From assembly GCA_005884765.1 (NCBI GenBank), contig VAZV01000213.1, positions 1 to 56,450 of the forward strand: a DNA stretch of 56,450 bases, given 5' to 3'. Of the stretch, positions 33,291-42,418 are shown piece by piece (the first letter of the stretch is position 1; every line of letters starts with the position of its first letter). The notes beneath the pieces were generated by a model. That model did not search any database. It was not told the origin of the DNA and worked only from the letters and a program-made list of their open reading frames with translations. This stretch comes from Alphaproteobacteria bacterium (GTDB taxonomy: Bacteria > Pseudomonadota > Alphaproteobacteria > Rhizobiales > Xanthobacteraceae). The translations under genes were made by a program, and so were the position numbers.

Positions 33291-34916
33291 ATGCACATCG
33301 TGCTTGTATCGCCGAGAAACCCGCGGAGCTTCTGGACCCTCGACGGGTCTCTCCCCGTGCTGGGAAAGCCGTGCGTCCTGCCCAATCTCGCGCTGCCGAC
33401 GATTGCCGCACTCACTCCCCCGCCCCACACGATTGAGCTAGTGGACGAGAATGTCGAAGCCGTGGACTTTCGCGTCGACGCCGATCTGATTGGAATAACT
33501 GGCTTCATCGTTCACAAGGAACGCATGTTCGAGTTGATTGCGGGGTTCAAGGCGCAAGGCAAGCGCGTAGCGGTCGGAGGATCCTATGCCACGCTTTGCC
33601 CCGAAGACTTCCAAGGCAAAGTCGACGTGCTGTTCGCAGGGGAGGCGGAGGAGACCTGGCCGCGCTTTCTGGAAGACTATTCGCGAGGGGATTGGGAGCC
33701 CATCTACCGCGCGCCACAGTTGCCCGACATCTCTTCCCGACCCGTCCCCCGATTCGACCTGCTGCGCACGGGCCGGTATCGCACGATGCTCATGCAGTTT
33801 GCGCGCGGCTGCCCGTTCGAGTGCGAGTTCTGCGACATCATCGTGATGTACGGGCGGAAGCCCCGGACGAAATCGGTACCTTCGGCCATGGCGGAGGTCG
33901 AGGCGCTGCACCGACTCGGGGCGAGGAGCGTGTTTCTGGTCGACGACAATTTCATCGGCAACCGCGCACGCGCCAAGGACTTTCTGCGCGCCCTTGCCCC
34001 ATGGCAGAAGGACCGCGGCTACCCGATCACGTTTCAAACGGAAGCTTCCATCAACTTGGCTCGCGACGACGAGTTGCTCGATTTGATGCGTGCCGCCCAC
34101 TTTAGGTCGGTATTCATAGGCATCGAGAGTCCTCGCAAGGTGTCCCTCGAGGAGACGCGCAAAGTTCAGAACGCGCGCGAGGACATGGTCCTTGCGGTCC
34201 ACAAGATTCAATCGTACGGCATCGAAGTGCAGGCCGGCATGATCGTCGGGTTCGACGCCGACGATACGAGCATATTCGAGGAACACTCACGGTTTCTCGA
34301 AGAGGCACGGATACCCATCTCGATGACTGGCCTCCTCAACGCCCTCCCCAAGACCCCCCTTTACGAGCGGCTTGAGCGTGAAGGGCGGCTGCTCGGAGCG
34401 ACGACCGGGGATCAATTCGTGTTCACCAACATCGTCCCCGCCGGGATGAGCCGGCTAGAGCTCTATCGTGGCTACCGCGAGCTGCTGGAGGAGCTCTACG
34501 ACCATAGATTTTTCCGGCGAAGGGCACTGGCTCTCATCCGGCACATCGGCGAGGCGGGCGCACCGTCTACCCTACGAGACATCGACGTATTTCTTCGCTT
34601 TCTCTGGTATTGCGTTCTCCGTGCCGATAGGTCGCGCGCGGCCCTGAGCATTTCTCTGTTTGCAGCCACGCTGATGCGCAAACCGAGTCGCTTGGGGCTC
34701 GCCGTGGCCCTCGCGATCTGGCACATTCATCTGCACGATTTCGTGCGCACGCTCTCGCCGCTGCTGTCGGAAATGCAGGAGGATTTGGCGCGCAACCCCA
34801 AGAGTGAGCACATCCTGCCTGCGCACGTTTCAGCGGAGGTCCTGATTCCGCCGCGTTCGCGCCGCCAGCGGTCTGCGAGCCGGTTGCCCGAGCCGCGAAG
34901 CGGTGAGGCGACGTAG
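33291..34916 (+). CDS. B12-binding radical SAM protein (DUF4070/HpnP-like group)
   Basis: 541 residues from ATG 33291, with GAGGGGGA upstream. Residues 1-150 form the cobalamin-binding Rossmann domain (DLIGITGFIVHKERMFELIA, VAVGGSYATLCPE, VLFAGEAEETWPRFL). The radical SAM core starts at ARGCPFECEFCDIIVMYGRK with Cys174, Cys178 and Cys181 binding the 4Fe-4S cluster, followed by VFLVDDNFIGNRARAKDFL and a C-terminal region like DUF4070. The nearest known group includes HpnP, the hopanoid C-2 methylase. It probably transfers a methyl group or rearranges an unactivated carbon. The Arg-rich tail is unusual. First gene of the island. Confidence 0.88.
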   Translation: MHIVLVSPRNPRSFWTLDGSLPVLGKPCVLPNLALPTIAALTPPPHTIELVDENVEAVDFRVDADLIGITGFIVHKERMFELIAGFKAQGKRVAVGGSYATLCPEDFQGKVDVLFAGEAEETWPRFLEDYSRGDWEPIYRAPQLPDISSRPVPRFDLLRTGRYRTMLMQFARGCPFECEFCDIIVMYGRKPRTKSVPSAMAEVEALHRLGARSVFLVDDNFIGNRARAKDFLRALAPWQKDRGYPITFQTEASINLARDDELLDLMRAAHFRSVFIGIESPRKVSLEETRKVQNAREDMVLAVHKIQSYGIEVQAGMIVGFDADDTSIFEEHSRFLEEARIPISMTGLLNALPKTPLYERLEREGRLLGATTGDQFVFTNIVPAGMSRLELYRGYRELLEELYDHRFFRRRALALIRHIGEAGAPSTLRDIDVFLRFLWYCVLRADRSRAALSISLFAATLMRKPSRLGLAVALAIWHIHLHDFVRTLSPLLSEMQEDLARNPKSEHILPAHVSAEVLIPPRSRRQRSASRLPEPRSGEAT

Positions 34917-34946
34917 AAACAGCTCGAGAATATCGTGTGAGGAACG

Positions 34947-36049
34947 ATGGATAGGAAGGCTGCAGTCGTCGGCGTCGGCGAGACCGACTACACGAGGGGG
35001 ACCGACGATACTCCGTTGGAGCTGATGCTCGCCGCGTCGAGTCGCGCGGCTCAAGATGCGGGAATTTCGCTCCGCGACATCGACGCAATCCTCCCGCCAC
35101 CGGCTTTCGTGACGGCTGACGAACTCGCCGCCAATCTCGGTGTCGAGATAAGCTACGCCGTCACGCATCAAGCAACGTTCTCGTCGTGATGGGCTGGAAC
35201 GGGTATTCGGCTATCCGTCCGAAGCGAGGCAGCAAGGCGGCTCCGCTCAAGTTGGGCGAGGGCCTGGCGGCGCTCTCCACGACGCTGCGGGACTACTACA
35301 ACCCGCAGGGCGCGACCGCTCCTGCCCAGTGGTACGCCTGGCTGGCCATGCGTCACAAGCAGCTCTACGGAATACCAGACGAGGCCACGGGCGCCGTCGC
35401 CGTCGCCGCGCGCAAGCATGCCCAGCAAAACAGCCACGCGCTGATGCGAGGGCGGCCTCTCGACATGCAAACGTACCTCGCCGCCCGCTGGATTTCGGAG
35501 CCCTTCCGCCTCTTCGACTGCTGCCTGGAGACCGACGGGGCGTGCGCGATCATCGTGAGCACCGAGGACCGCGCGCGCGACCTTCGCACGAAACCGGTGC
35601 TCGTCCTCGGCGCAGCGCAAGGACGCCCGACGCCCGCCGACGACATCGCATCCCGGGCGGATTTGCTAAAGATCGGCCTTGCGTCCGCCGCCCGGCGCGC
35701 CCTGCAGACGTCGGGCGTGAAGTTGAGCGATATCGACGTCTTCGAGATTTACGATTGCTTCACGTACGTGGTGCTGCTCCAAATCGAGGCACTCGGGTTG
35801 TGTGGCCCGGGCGAGTGCGGAGATTTCGTGAAAGGCGGCAGCATCGAGCTCGGCGGGCGTTGCCCGATCAACACCCACGGCGGCCTATTGTCCCAAGGTC
35901 ACGCTTGGGGCCTCAACCACGTCGTGGAGGCTGTCCGCCAGCTCCGGCACGAAGCATGCGGGGCGCAGGTCCCAGCCGCGCAGCTCGGGTTGGTCACCGG
36001 CTGGGGCGATTTCGGGGACGGCAGCGTGGCGATTCTCGGAAGAGGGTGA
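34947..36049 (+). pseudogene. Thiolase (SCP-x type) with internal deletion and frame break
   Basis: ATG 34947 starts AAVVGVGETDYTRGTDDTPL and runs 80 residues to LGVEISYAVTHQ, then a shifted tail and TGA 35187-35189. Thiolase sequence resumes in another frame as NVLVVMGWNGYSAIRPK and continues to GWGDFGDGSVAILGRG at 36049, including RPLDMQTYLAARWISEPFRL, DVFEIYDCFTYVVLLQIEAL and NTHGGLLSQGHAWGLNHVVE. About 25 residues of the loop preceding this strand, expected in intact relatives, are missing. The second piece could restart at GTG 35186 (GTGA overlap), so a split but coupled pair is conceivable; loss of the segment makes inactivity more likely. Intact members make or cleave beta-ketoacyl-CoA together with an OB-fold partner. 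Confidence 0.8.
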
Positions 36050-36054
36050 ATCCG

Positions 36055-36522
36055 ATGACGGTCCTGGCACGCCCGGTTCCGACTTCCGACAACGCGATGT
36101 GGGTCGCTTTCTATGCGCACTGCGCGCGTGGGGAGCTTCGCTTCCAGCGCTGCGAGCAGTGCGCCGGCTGGCGACACCCACCGAGGCCGATGTGTCCCCG
36201 GTGCCATTCGGCTCGTTGGGAATGGGTGGCTGCGACTGGCCGGGGGCGAGTTCACAGCTGGACGATCGTGCACCAGGCGTTCCATCCGGCGTTCGCGGCC
36301 GACGTTCCTTACGCCATTCTTCTCGGCGAGATGGAGGAGGGTGTGAGGCTGATCGCGCGCCTCTCCAAGACGGACATGCCGAACGCCCGGCTGGCCCTCG
36401 ATCTCCCCTTGAAGGTGGAGTTCGAACCCGTTTCGAATGAGATCGCTCTTCCTACTTTCTCCATCGCCCGAGCCGGCGATGCCGCACCAGGCGACACCGT
36501 GCCGTCCGAACCCGAGGGGTGA
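36055..36522 (+). CDS. Zn-ribbon / OB-fold acyl-CoA-associated protein (DUF35)
   Basis: 155 residues from ATG 36055, five bases after the thiolase stop. N-terminal helix (NAMWVAFYAHCARGELRFQR), rubredoxin-like zinc ribbon (CEQCAGW...MCPRCHS, four Cys), then an OB-fold (GRGRVHSWTIVHQAFHPAFA, VPYAILLGEMEEGVRLIARL) and P-L-K-V-E-F-E-P-V. This is the ChsH2/DUF35 family, whose members form complexes with SCP-x thiolases or MaoC-like hydratases and bind the CoA ester. Its position right behind the thiolase fits that partnership, although the thiolase is damaged here. Confidence 0.88.
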   Translation: MTVLARPVPTSDNAMWVAFYAHCARGELRFQRCEQCAGWRHPPRPMCPRCHSARWEWVAATGRGRVHSWTIVHQAFHPAFAADVPYAILLGEMEEGVRLIARLSKTDMPNARLALDLPLKVEFEPVSNEIALPTFSIARAGDAAPGDTVPSEPEG

Positions 36523-36573
36523 GGTATCCCGAGAAACAAAGTCCGCCGAACAGGCCAAAATCAGGAGGCGCCC

Positions 36574-38193
36574 GTGATCCGCAAAATCGTATGCATTCAG
36601 ATGAATGGAGAGTTTCCCGATTTCACGCATCGACTGGTGATGCCGGATTACGGTTTGCCCTTGATTGGAACGCTCCTCGCGAAGGAGGGCTACGACGTCC
36701 GTGTCTTCATCGAGCACGTTCAACCGCCGAGCTGGGAAGCGATTCGGCAATCGGATCTGGTCTGCTTCTCGACCTTGAACGGCGGCGCCGACAAAGTCTA
36801 CAAGCTCGCTGGAAGGATCCGCGCGGAGTTGGGGATTCCCACGGTGCTCGGCGGGACGCACGCGAGCTACTACCCGGAGGCCGCGCTGGAGCACTGCGAC
36901 TACGTCGTCTTCGGAGAGGGCGACGAGACGATCGTCGAGCTCGTCGCGACGCTGAGCGCAAAGGGCGACCCTGCTGACGTGCGCGGCATTGCCTTTCGCG
37001 ACGGGAAGCGTACGCACCGCACGCCGACCCGGCGGGGGCCGGAGCGCTTCGACACGGCTCCCGACTTCAGCCTGATCCAGGGGTACAGGCAAATGACGAC
37101 GCTCGACATGCTGCGCCAGCGGCGGCGGCCCCTCTTGACGGCACAAGCGTCCCGAGGCTGCCAGTTCAAGTGTACGTTTTGCATCGTCAATACGATGTTT
37201 CCGACCGGGTACCGGAAGCGAGACATCGAAAGCGTAATCGCGGACCTTCGGGACAAGCGGCGGTACGGCTCCAACTTGATGTTCGTAGACAACGACTTCA
37301 CCATGAAAAGGAAGGCGACCAAGCAGCTGTTACGCCGGATCATCGAAGAAAAGCTCGGATACAAATTCGTCGTTTTCGCGCGGACGGAGATCGCCCGCGA
37401 CAAGGAACTGCTCGACCTGATGCGCGAGGCGGGCGTCACCTGCGTATATCAGGGGTACGAGTCGATCCGCGCCGACACGCTCGAGTCGTACGAGAAGCAC
37501 CAAACGCTCGCGCAGATCGAGACGGCGATTTCAACGCTCCATGCGCATGGGTTCCAGATCCTCGGCTCGTTCGTCGTCGGCGCCGATACCGACACCCTCG
37601 ACAGCCTCCGAGACACCGTCGAATTCGTGCGTCGGCAAAACTTGACCTACGCCTACTTTTTTCCAATTTGGGGGCACTACCCCGAGCAGATGAACGGATA
37701 CCGGACGATCGTGCCCTGGTACCGGAGCATCTTTCACAGCTGGAAATATAGCGATGGCAACTTCGTCACGCACTATCCCCTCCACATGTCCCCGTCGCGG
37801 CTTCAGCAGCTCGTCATCGACGCCTACGACAAGCTGTACGGACCGGCGGAGATCGTGCGGGCGGTGAGGCAGAACGCTCTCCCTTCGGCGCGAGGGAAGT
37901 TTCTACATTGGTACTCGTGGCACAGGGTCAGAAAGGCGATGGTGGAGTACGTTCCATTTCTGCAGGAGGTCGAGAGGGACCTTTACGACGACGACGGTAC
38001 GCTGCGCGAGGAGGCGCTCCTGCAGCGGGTGACCGCGGATTCGCGCTGGTCCTTCCGGGAGGGGAATCGAACGGCGGAAGCCCTGGGTCTCACCCCGCTC
38101 GAACTGCCGGTCCCTCGGTCCCGAAACATCACTTGTGTGCCCCCCAAGTTGGACCCGCGACCCAACCCCGCGGCGGACTCCGTTGAGCCATGA
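36574..38193 (+). CDS. B12-binding radical SAM protein, second type
   Basis: 539 residues from GTG 36574, set by AGGAGG 5 bases upstream. N-terminal cobalamin-binding domain (GLPLIGTLLAKEGYDVRVFI, TVLGGTHASYYPEAAL, YVVFGEGDETIVELVATL), radical SAM core with Cys196, Cys200 and Cys203 (ASRGCQFKCTFCIVNTMFPT), NLMFVDNDFTMKRKATKQLL, then a C-terminal region with THYPLHMSPSRLQQLVIDAY. It is only distantly similar to the protein at 33291-34916, so the two probably do different steps. Likely a methyltransferase or cyclase on a hydrophobic or CoA/ACP-bound substrate. Overlaps the cyclase gene by ATGA. Confidence 0.88.
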   Translation: MIRKIVCIQMNGEFPDFTHRLVMPDYGLPLIGTLLAKEGYDVRVFIEHVQPPSWEAIRQSDLVCFSTLNGGADKVYKLAGRIRAELGIPTVLGGTHASYYPEAALEHCDYVVFGEGDETIVELVATLSAKGDPADVRGIAFRDGKRTHRTPTRRGPERFDTAPDFSLIQGYRQMTTLDMLRQRRRPLLTAQASRGCQFKCTFCIVNTMFPTGYRKRDIESVIADLRDKRRYGSNLMFVDNDFTMKRKATKQLLRRIIEEKLGYKFVVFARTEIARDKELLDLMREAGVTCVYQGYESIRADTLESYEKHQTLAQIETAISTLHAHGFQILGSFVVGADTDTLDSLRDTVEFVRRQNLTYAYFFPIWGHYPEQMNGYRTIVPWYRSIFHSWKYSDGNFVTHYPLHMSPSRLQQLVIDAYDKLYGPAEIVRAVRQNALPSARGKFLHWYSWHRVRKAMVEYVPFLQEVERDLYDDDGTLREEALLQRVTADSRWSFREGNRTAEALGLTPLELPVPRSRNITCVPPKLDPRPNPAADSVEP

Positions 38194-41100
38194 GCGGCTT
38201 ACGCTGCACCGCATGCGGAGGTGACGCGGACTACGGGGCCCGCTTCTGCGAGCGATGCGGCGCACAGCTGCTCCAGCGGTGTTCCCACTGCGGGCATCGA
38301 CTGACCCGAACGGCCCTCTTTTGCTCTCGGTGCGGGGCATCCGTCGACCCGGTTAGTCAGAATGTGTCCGTCGAATCGGTGAGGACCGACCCGGAGAGGC
38401 GTCAGCTGACCGTCATGTTTTGCGACCTCGTTGGGTCGACAGCACTGTCGGCTCGGCTCGATCCTGAGGACATGCGTATCATCATCAGTTCCTACCGCAA
38501 GGCTGCCGCCAAGGCGGTTCAAGACTACGACGGCTTCGTTGCAAGATACATGGGAGACGGCATTCTAGCCTATTTCGGCTACCCAAGGGCGCACGAGCAC
38601 GACGCCGAGCATGCAGTCCAAGCTGGGCTCGCGATGACGGAAATCGCCCCCACACTAGAGAATGCGTTTGGCGAAACGCTGCATGTGCGGGTTGGCATCG
38701 CAACTGGGATAGTGGTCGTTGGGGACATCATCGGTTCGGGCGAGTCGCGTGAGCGAGATGTTGTAGGCGACACGCCAAATCTAGCTGCTCGTCTGCAAGG
38801 GATCGCCAAGCCAGACAGTGTCGTCATTGCTGAAGCGACGCGCCGTTTAATCGGTGATCTCTTCCAGTTAAATGACCTTGGCACACAGGAACTGAAGGGT
38901 ATTGCAGCTGAGACAAGAGCCTTTGAGGTTGTCCGCGCCCGTTCCGTCGAGAGTCGTTTCAAAGCGATGCGTGGGGCGCTCACCCCGCTTGTTGGACGTG
39001 ACGAGGAAATCAAGCTGCTGCTGCATCTATGGGGGAAGGCCAAGGACGGCGAGGGCCAAGTCGTGCTTCTCTCCGGCGAAGCGGGCATCGGAAAGACTCG
39101 GCTCGTAGAGGTGCTGAAGCAGCGCGCCCGGGTGCAGCCTTCTGCGTGCAGCGAATTTCGATGCTCACCCGAGCACCGCAGCACGGCGCTCTACCCGGTC
39201 GTCGAGTTTCTCCAGCGGCTCATGCGATTTCACGAGTGCGGTTCGCCGGTGGAGAAACTCGCGCGCCTGGAGGCGTCGTTGACCGGCTACGAATTTTGCG
39301 GGCCCGAAGTCGTTTCGCTGATTGCAAATCTGCTGTCGCTGCCGGTCGGCGAGAAGTACCCGAGCCTCGTGGGCAGCCCCGCCCTGCAGAAGCGGCGCAC
39401 CCTCGAGTCGCTGGTTGCGTGGCTTTGCGAAAGGGCGGCCGAGCATCCGGTGCTGGGCATCTGGGAGGACCTGCACTGGGCCGACCCGTCGACGCTGGAA
39501 TTGCTCGGCTTGCTGATCGAGCGCCTTCCCAGGGTCTCGATCATGACCGCCTTTACCTTTCGGAGCACGTTCGCCGCCCCCTGGTCGAAGCGGTCGCACG
39601 TCACCGAAGTCGAGGTGAATCGGCTCGACGGCGCCGCGGTGGAGTCGATGGTCCGTGCGCTCGCCAAGGCTCGCGATTTGCCGCCCCTTGCCGTGAAGCG
39701 CATCGTCGCAAAGACCGATGGCGTGCCGCTCTTCGTCGAGGAACTGACGAAGATGCTGTTGGAAACAGGGGCTTTGCGGGCGGTCGGGGCCATACACGGG
39801 GCGGGCGGCGACCTCGCGGATACGGACGTCCCATCGACCTTGCAAGACTCTCTCATGGCACGACTCGACCGCCTCGAGAGTGCGAAGACGGTTGCTCAGA
39901 TAGGCGCGACCATCGGTCGGGAATTCGAGTATGGGCTCATCCGCGAGGTAGGCGAATACGACGACCCGACGCTGGAGCGCGAGCTTCGGCGCCTCTGTGG
40001 CGCCGAGCTGCTCCGCGAGTACGGCGTGCCGCCTTCGTCTCGCTACACCTTCCGTCACGCGTTGATCCGGGACGCGGCCTACAATTCTCTGCTTCGGAGT
40101 CGCAAGCGCCTGGTGCATCGTAAGGTGGCCGAGGTTCTCAAGAAGAGAGAGGGGATCGAGCAGAGCCAGCCCGAGCTCTTGGCGCATCACTTCGCAGAGG
40201 GCCAGCTGCCAGAGATCGCGATCGACTACTGGCAAAAAGCGGGTGAGCAGGCGGTGCGCAGGTCGGCCAATGCCGAGGCCGTCAATCAATTGCAGGCGGG
40301 CCTAGAGCTGCTACGCAAGCTTCCTCCATCGGCCGCGCGTGATTCGAAGGAGCTTTCCCTTCAAGTGGCGCTCGGCGCGCCGTTGATCGCGGTCAAGGGG
40401 TTCGCCTCGGCGGAGGTGCAAGCGATATTCACCCGCGCGCGAGAGCTGTGCGGTGTTCTGCACGCGACCGGTGACCTTTTTCCGGTCCTATTCAGGTTGC
40501 GATCCTTTCACCTCGTGAAGGGAGACATTCAGACCGCTTATGACCTCGGCAAAGAGCTCGTGGAGCTCGCCCGACGTGTCGGCGACCCCGACCTCCTCAT
40601 CGAGGCCCACTACGCGCTGGGCGCAGCCATTTATTACGGGGGCGACTTCCCGTCGGCCCTGGAGGAGTTCCGGCGGATGGAGACGTTCTATGACGCCGAC
40701 CGCCACGGTTCTCATGCATACCTGTACGGACAGGAGCCGGGAATGGCGTGTCTCGCGTATCAGGCCTGCGCTCTGGCTTACATGGGACAACCTGCCAAGG
40801 GTCAGCAGAAGCTGCGAGCCGCTCTGGCGATTGCCGAGAGGGCCAACCACCCGTTCAGCCTCGCATTCTCGTGGACGTTCGCGGCATGGTTTCACAGCGT
40901 TTGCGGTCACGCGAGCCGCACGCAGTCTTGTGCTCAGACGGCGATCGCGGTCTCGACCAAGTATGGATTCCCGTTTTGGCGCGCGATGGCGACGAACTTT
41001 CTCGGCGGGGCGCTCACGGAGCAAGGCCGTCCGCTGGAAGGGCTTGAGCTGCTTCTGCAGGGCATCGACGGGATTCGAGTGACCGGGTCCGAGCAGGGCA

Positions 41101-41549
41101 CGGTGCTGTGGTTGCGCTTGCTCTCGCGCACGTACGGCGCGCTCGGGCGGCACGCCGATGCGCTGCGATCGATCGACGAGAGCATCGCGATGAGCGAGTC
41201 TCTGGGCGACAAGAACTTCGACGCCGCGAGCATCCATCGAGTGAAGGGAGAGCTGCTGCTGGCACGTCAAGAGCGCCCCGACGTCGCGACCGCGGAGGCC
41301 CTCTTCGCTCGTTCGCTCGACCTGGCGCAGCGTCAGGGTGCGCGGCTGGCTGCGCTGAGCGCGGCCACCTGCCTTGCGCTCCTATGGAGCGCGCGGGGCG
41401 AGACGGAACCCGCGCAGCGCATCGTTTCGGAGCAGCTCGAGGGCCTCGCCTCGGCGAAGGGCGCGGCCGGCCTGCCGGTCGTTCAAACGGCGAGGGCGGC
41501 GCTCGAAGCGCTCCGGAAACCGTTGGGCAAGCGGGAGTGCGTGCGCTGA
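38190..41549 (+). CDS. Zn-ribbon / adenylate cyclase / AAA-ATPase / TPR regulator
   Basis: 1119 residues from ATG 38190, whose ATGA overlaps the stop of the radical SAM gene. Domains: two zinc ribbons (CTACG...CERCG at 6-23; CSHCG...CSRCG at 31-48); class III cyclase 70-245 with metal Asp79 (MFCDLVGSTALSARL) and Asp123 (YMGDGILAYFGYP) and Asn197/Arg201 (DTPNLAARLQG); STAND/AAA ATPase from 265 with Walker A SGEAGIGKTRL at 295-305 and a Walker-B-like GIWEDLHWADPST near 430; helical TPR-like repeats about 690-1110. Such proteins couple an unknown signal to cyclic nucleotide production. Translational coupling to a biosynthetic enzyme suggests product or substrate sensing. Confidence 0.92.
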   Translation: MSGLRCTACGGDADYGARFCERCGAQLLQRCSHCGHRLTRTALFCSRCGASVDPVSQNVSVESVRTDPERRQLTVMFCDLVGSTALSARLDPEDMRIIISSYRKAAAKAVQDYDGFVARYMGDGILAYFGYPRAHEHDAEHAVQAGLAMTEIAPTLENAFGETLHVRVGIATGIVVVGDIIGSGESRERDVVGDTPNLAARLQGIAKPDSVVIAEATRRLIGDLFQLNDLGTQELKGIAAETRAFEVVRARSVESRFKAMRGALTPLVGRDEEIKLLLHLWGKAKDGEGQVVLLSGEAGIGKTRLVEVLKQRARVQPSACSEFRCSPEHRSTALYPVVEFLQRLMRFHECGSPVEKLARLEASLTGYEFCGPEVVSLIANLLSLPVGEKYPSLVGSPALQKRRTLESLVAWLCERAAEHPVLGIWEDLHWADPSTLELLGLLIERLPRVSIMTAFTFRSTFAAPWSKRSHVTEVEVNRLDGAAVESMVRALAKARDLPPLAVKRIVAKTDGVPLFVEELTKMLLETGALRAVGAIHGAGGDLADTDVPSTLQDSLMARLDRLESAKTVAQIGATIGREFEYGLIREVGEYDDPTLERELRRLCGAELLREYGVPPSSRYTFRHALIRDAAYNSLLRSRKRLVHRKVAEVLKKREGIEQSQPELLAHHFAEGQLPEIAIDYWQKAGEQAVRRSANAEAVNQLQAGLELLRKLPPSAARDSKELSLQVALGAPLIAVKGFASAEVQAIFTRARELCGVLHATGDLFPVLFRLRSFHLVKGDIQTAYDLGKELVELARRVGDPDLLIEAHYALGAAIYYGGDFPSALEEFRRMETFYDADRHGSHAYLYGQEPGMACLAYQACALAYMGQPAKGQQKLRAALAIAERANHPFSLAFSWTFAAWFHSVCGHASRTQSCAQTAIAVSTKYGFPFWRAMATNFLGGALTEQGRPLEGLELLLQGIDGIRVTGSEQGTVLWLRLLSRTYGALGRHADALRSIDESIAMSESLGDKNFDAASIHRVKGELLLARQERPDVATAEALFARSLDLAQRQGARLAALSAATCLALLWSARGETEPAQRIVSEQLEGLASAKGAAGLPVVQTARAALEALRKPLGKRECVR

Positions 41550-41709
41550 CTGCCGTCTCCTGTGCCAGACTGTGCGCGCCCCTGGCCGGCGTGTCCGGTG
41601 GAAGAGGCGGACGCACGGGCTCGAGGCGGAGATCGCGGATTATGATGCGGCGATCGCCGTTCTGAAGCTGCGCCGCGCGCGCCTGGGAGGAAATGCCGGG
41701 CGAAGAGAA

Positions 41710-41893
41710 TGGTGCCCAGGGGCGGAATCGAACCCTCGCCTATCCAACTGAAAGTCCATCATTTTTTTAATGGCGACTTTCCAGTGTACCTACCAGTGGA
41801 CCCGGCGCTTTCTTCGCGGCCGGCAGGGTGCGGCTCTGTGCCGCCATGCCCCAAGTCGCGCGCCTGTCACGCTCTACGAAAAAGATCATGAGC
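41710..41893 (+). repeat. Right copy of the ~184-bp direct repeat (tRNA-Phe-like end)
   Basis: Begins TGGTGCCCAGGGGCGGAATC, the reverse complement of a tRNA-Phe 3' end (here with the full CCTGGGC acceptor), and contains the 52-base identical core at 41772-41823. Same orientation as 32654-32837, 9056 bases apart. At its right end it runs into a remnant of an ABC substrate-binding protein. Between 41550 and 42418 no complete gene is visible. Confidence 0.85.
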
Positions 41894-41979
41894 TCATCAT
41901 CAACCTCAAGGCTGCTAGACGGATTGGACTCGAGATTCCGCCCGCGGTTTTAGCGCGAGCCGACGAGGTGATCGAATAA
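41887..41979 (+). pseudogene. C-terminal remnant of an ABC substrate-binding protein
   Basis: The frame reads HELIINLKAARRIGLEIPPA, VLARADEVIE and TAA. I-N-L-K-x-A-x-x-x-G-L-x-I-P-P-x-x-L-A-R-A-D-E-V-I-E is the conserved ending of PF04392-type ABC substrate-binding proteins common in Bradyrhizobium. Everything before it has been replaced by the repeat, so recombination cut this gene and placed the repeat here. Confidence 0.75.
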
Positions 41980-42418
41980 GCCTCCCGAAAGTAGCCCGAA
42001 CCGAAAACGCTAGTGATCGTCTTGACGTCGGCTTCTTGCGCAAGACCGGAAATGTCTTGCATCGGATTAGACCACCGCATTTGGCACCTTTGCGACATTG
42101 CGTTCGTGTTTGGTGGTGTCCGTTCATAGAGGCGAAGCGGAAATTTTCCGCTCTTTCCGAGTATTTCGCATTTTGACCTCGACTAGACATGCGTTTGGCG
42201 GCTGCCTTCGCTGTCCGCACATCTGATCCGGCAGGATTCCTGCCATAGCCGCCCGGGCCCGGCACTTGCCTAGTACGGCACGAAGTGGAATCCTAGTTGG
42301 GTCAGCGCGGGATCGAACGGTCAACAGCAAGCTGAAGGCGCAACTATGTAGTTTACCGCTGCGCCATGAGCTGATGGCGAAGCGCGTAGAACGGCATATA
42401 CAGACCTGGGAGGAGAAG

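Noticed and set aside
41374..41751. Frame ending in CPGAESNPRLSN
   Set aside because: That ending is the well-known false translation of an antisense tRNA; upstream part overlaps the end of the cyclase gene.
42298..42390. tRNA-like sequence on the minus strand (GGCGCAGCGGTA and a CGTTCGATCCCG T-loop)
   Set aside because: Individual arms look tRNA-like but I could not form a cloverleaf with matching acceptor stems or a clear anticodon; at best a decayed fragment.
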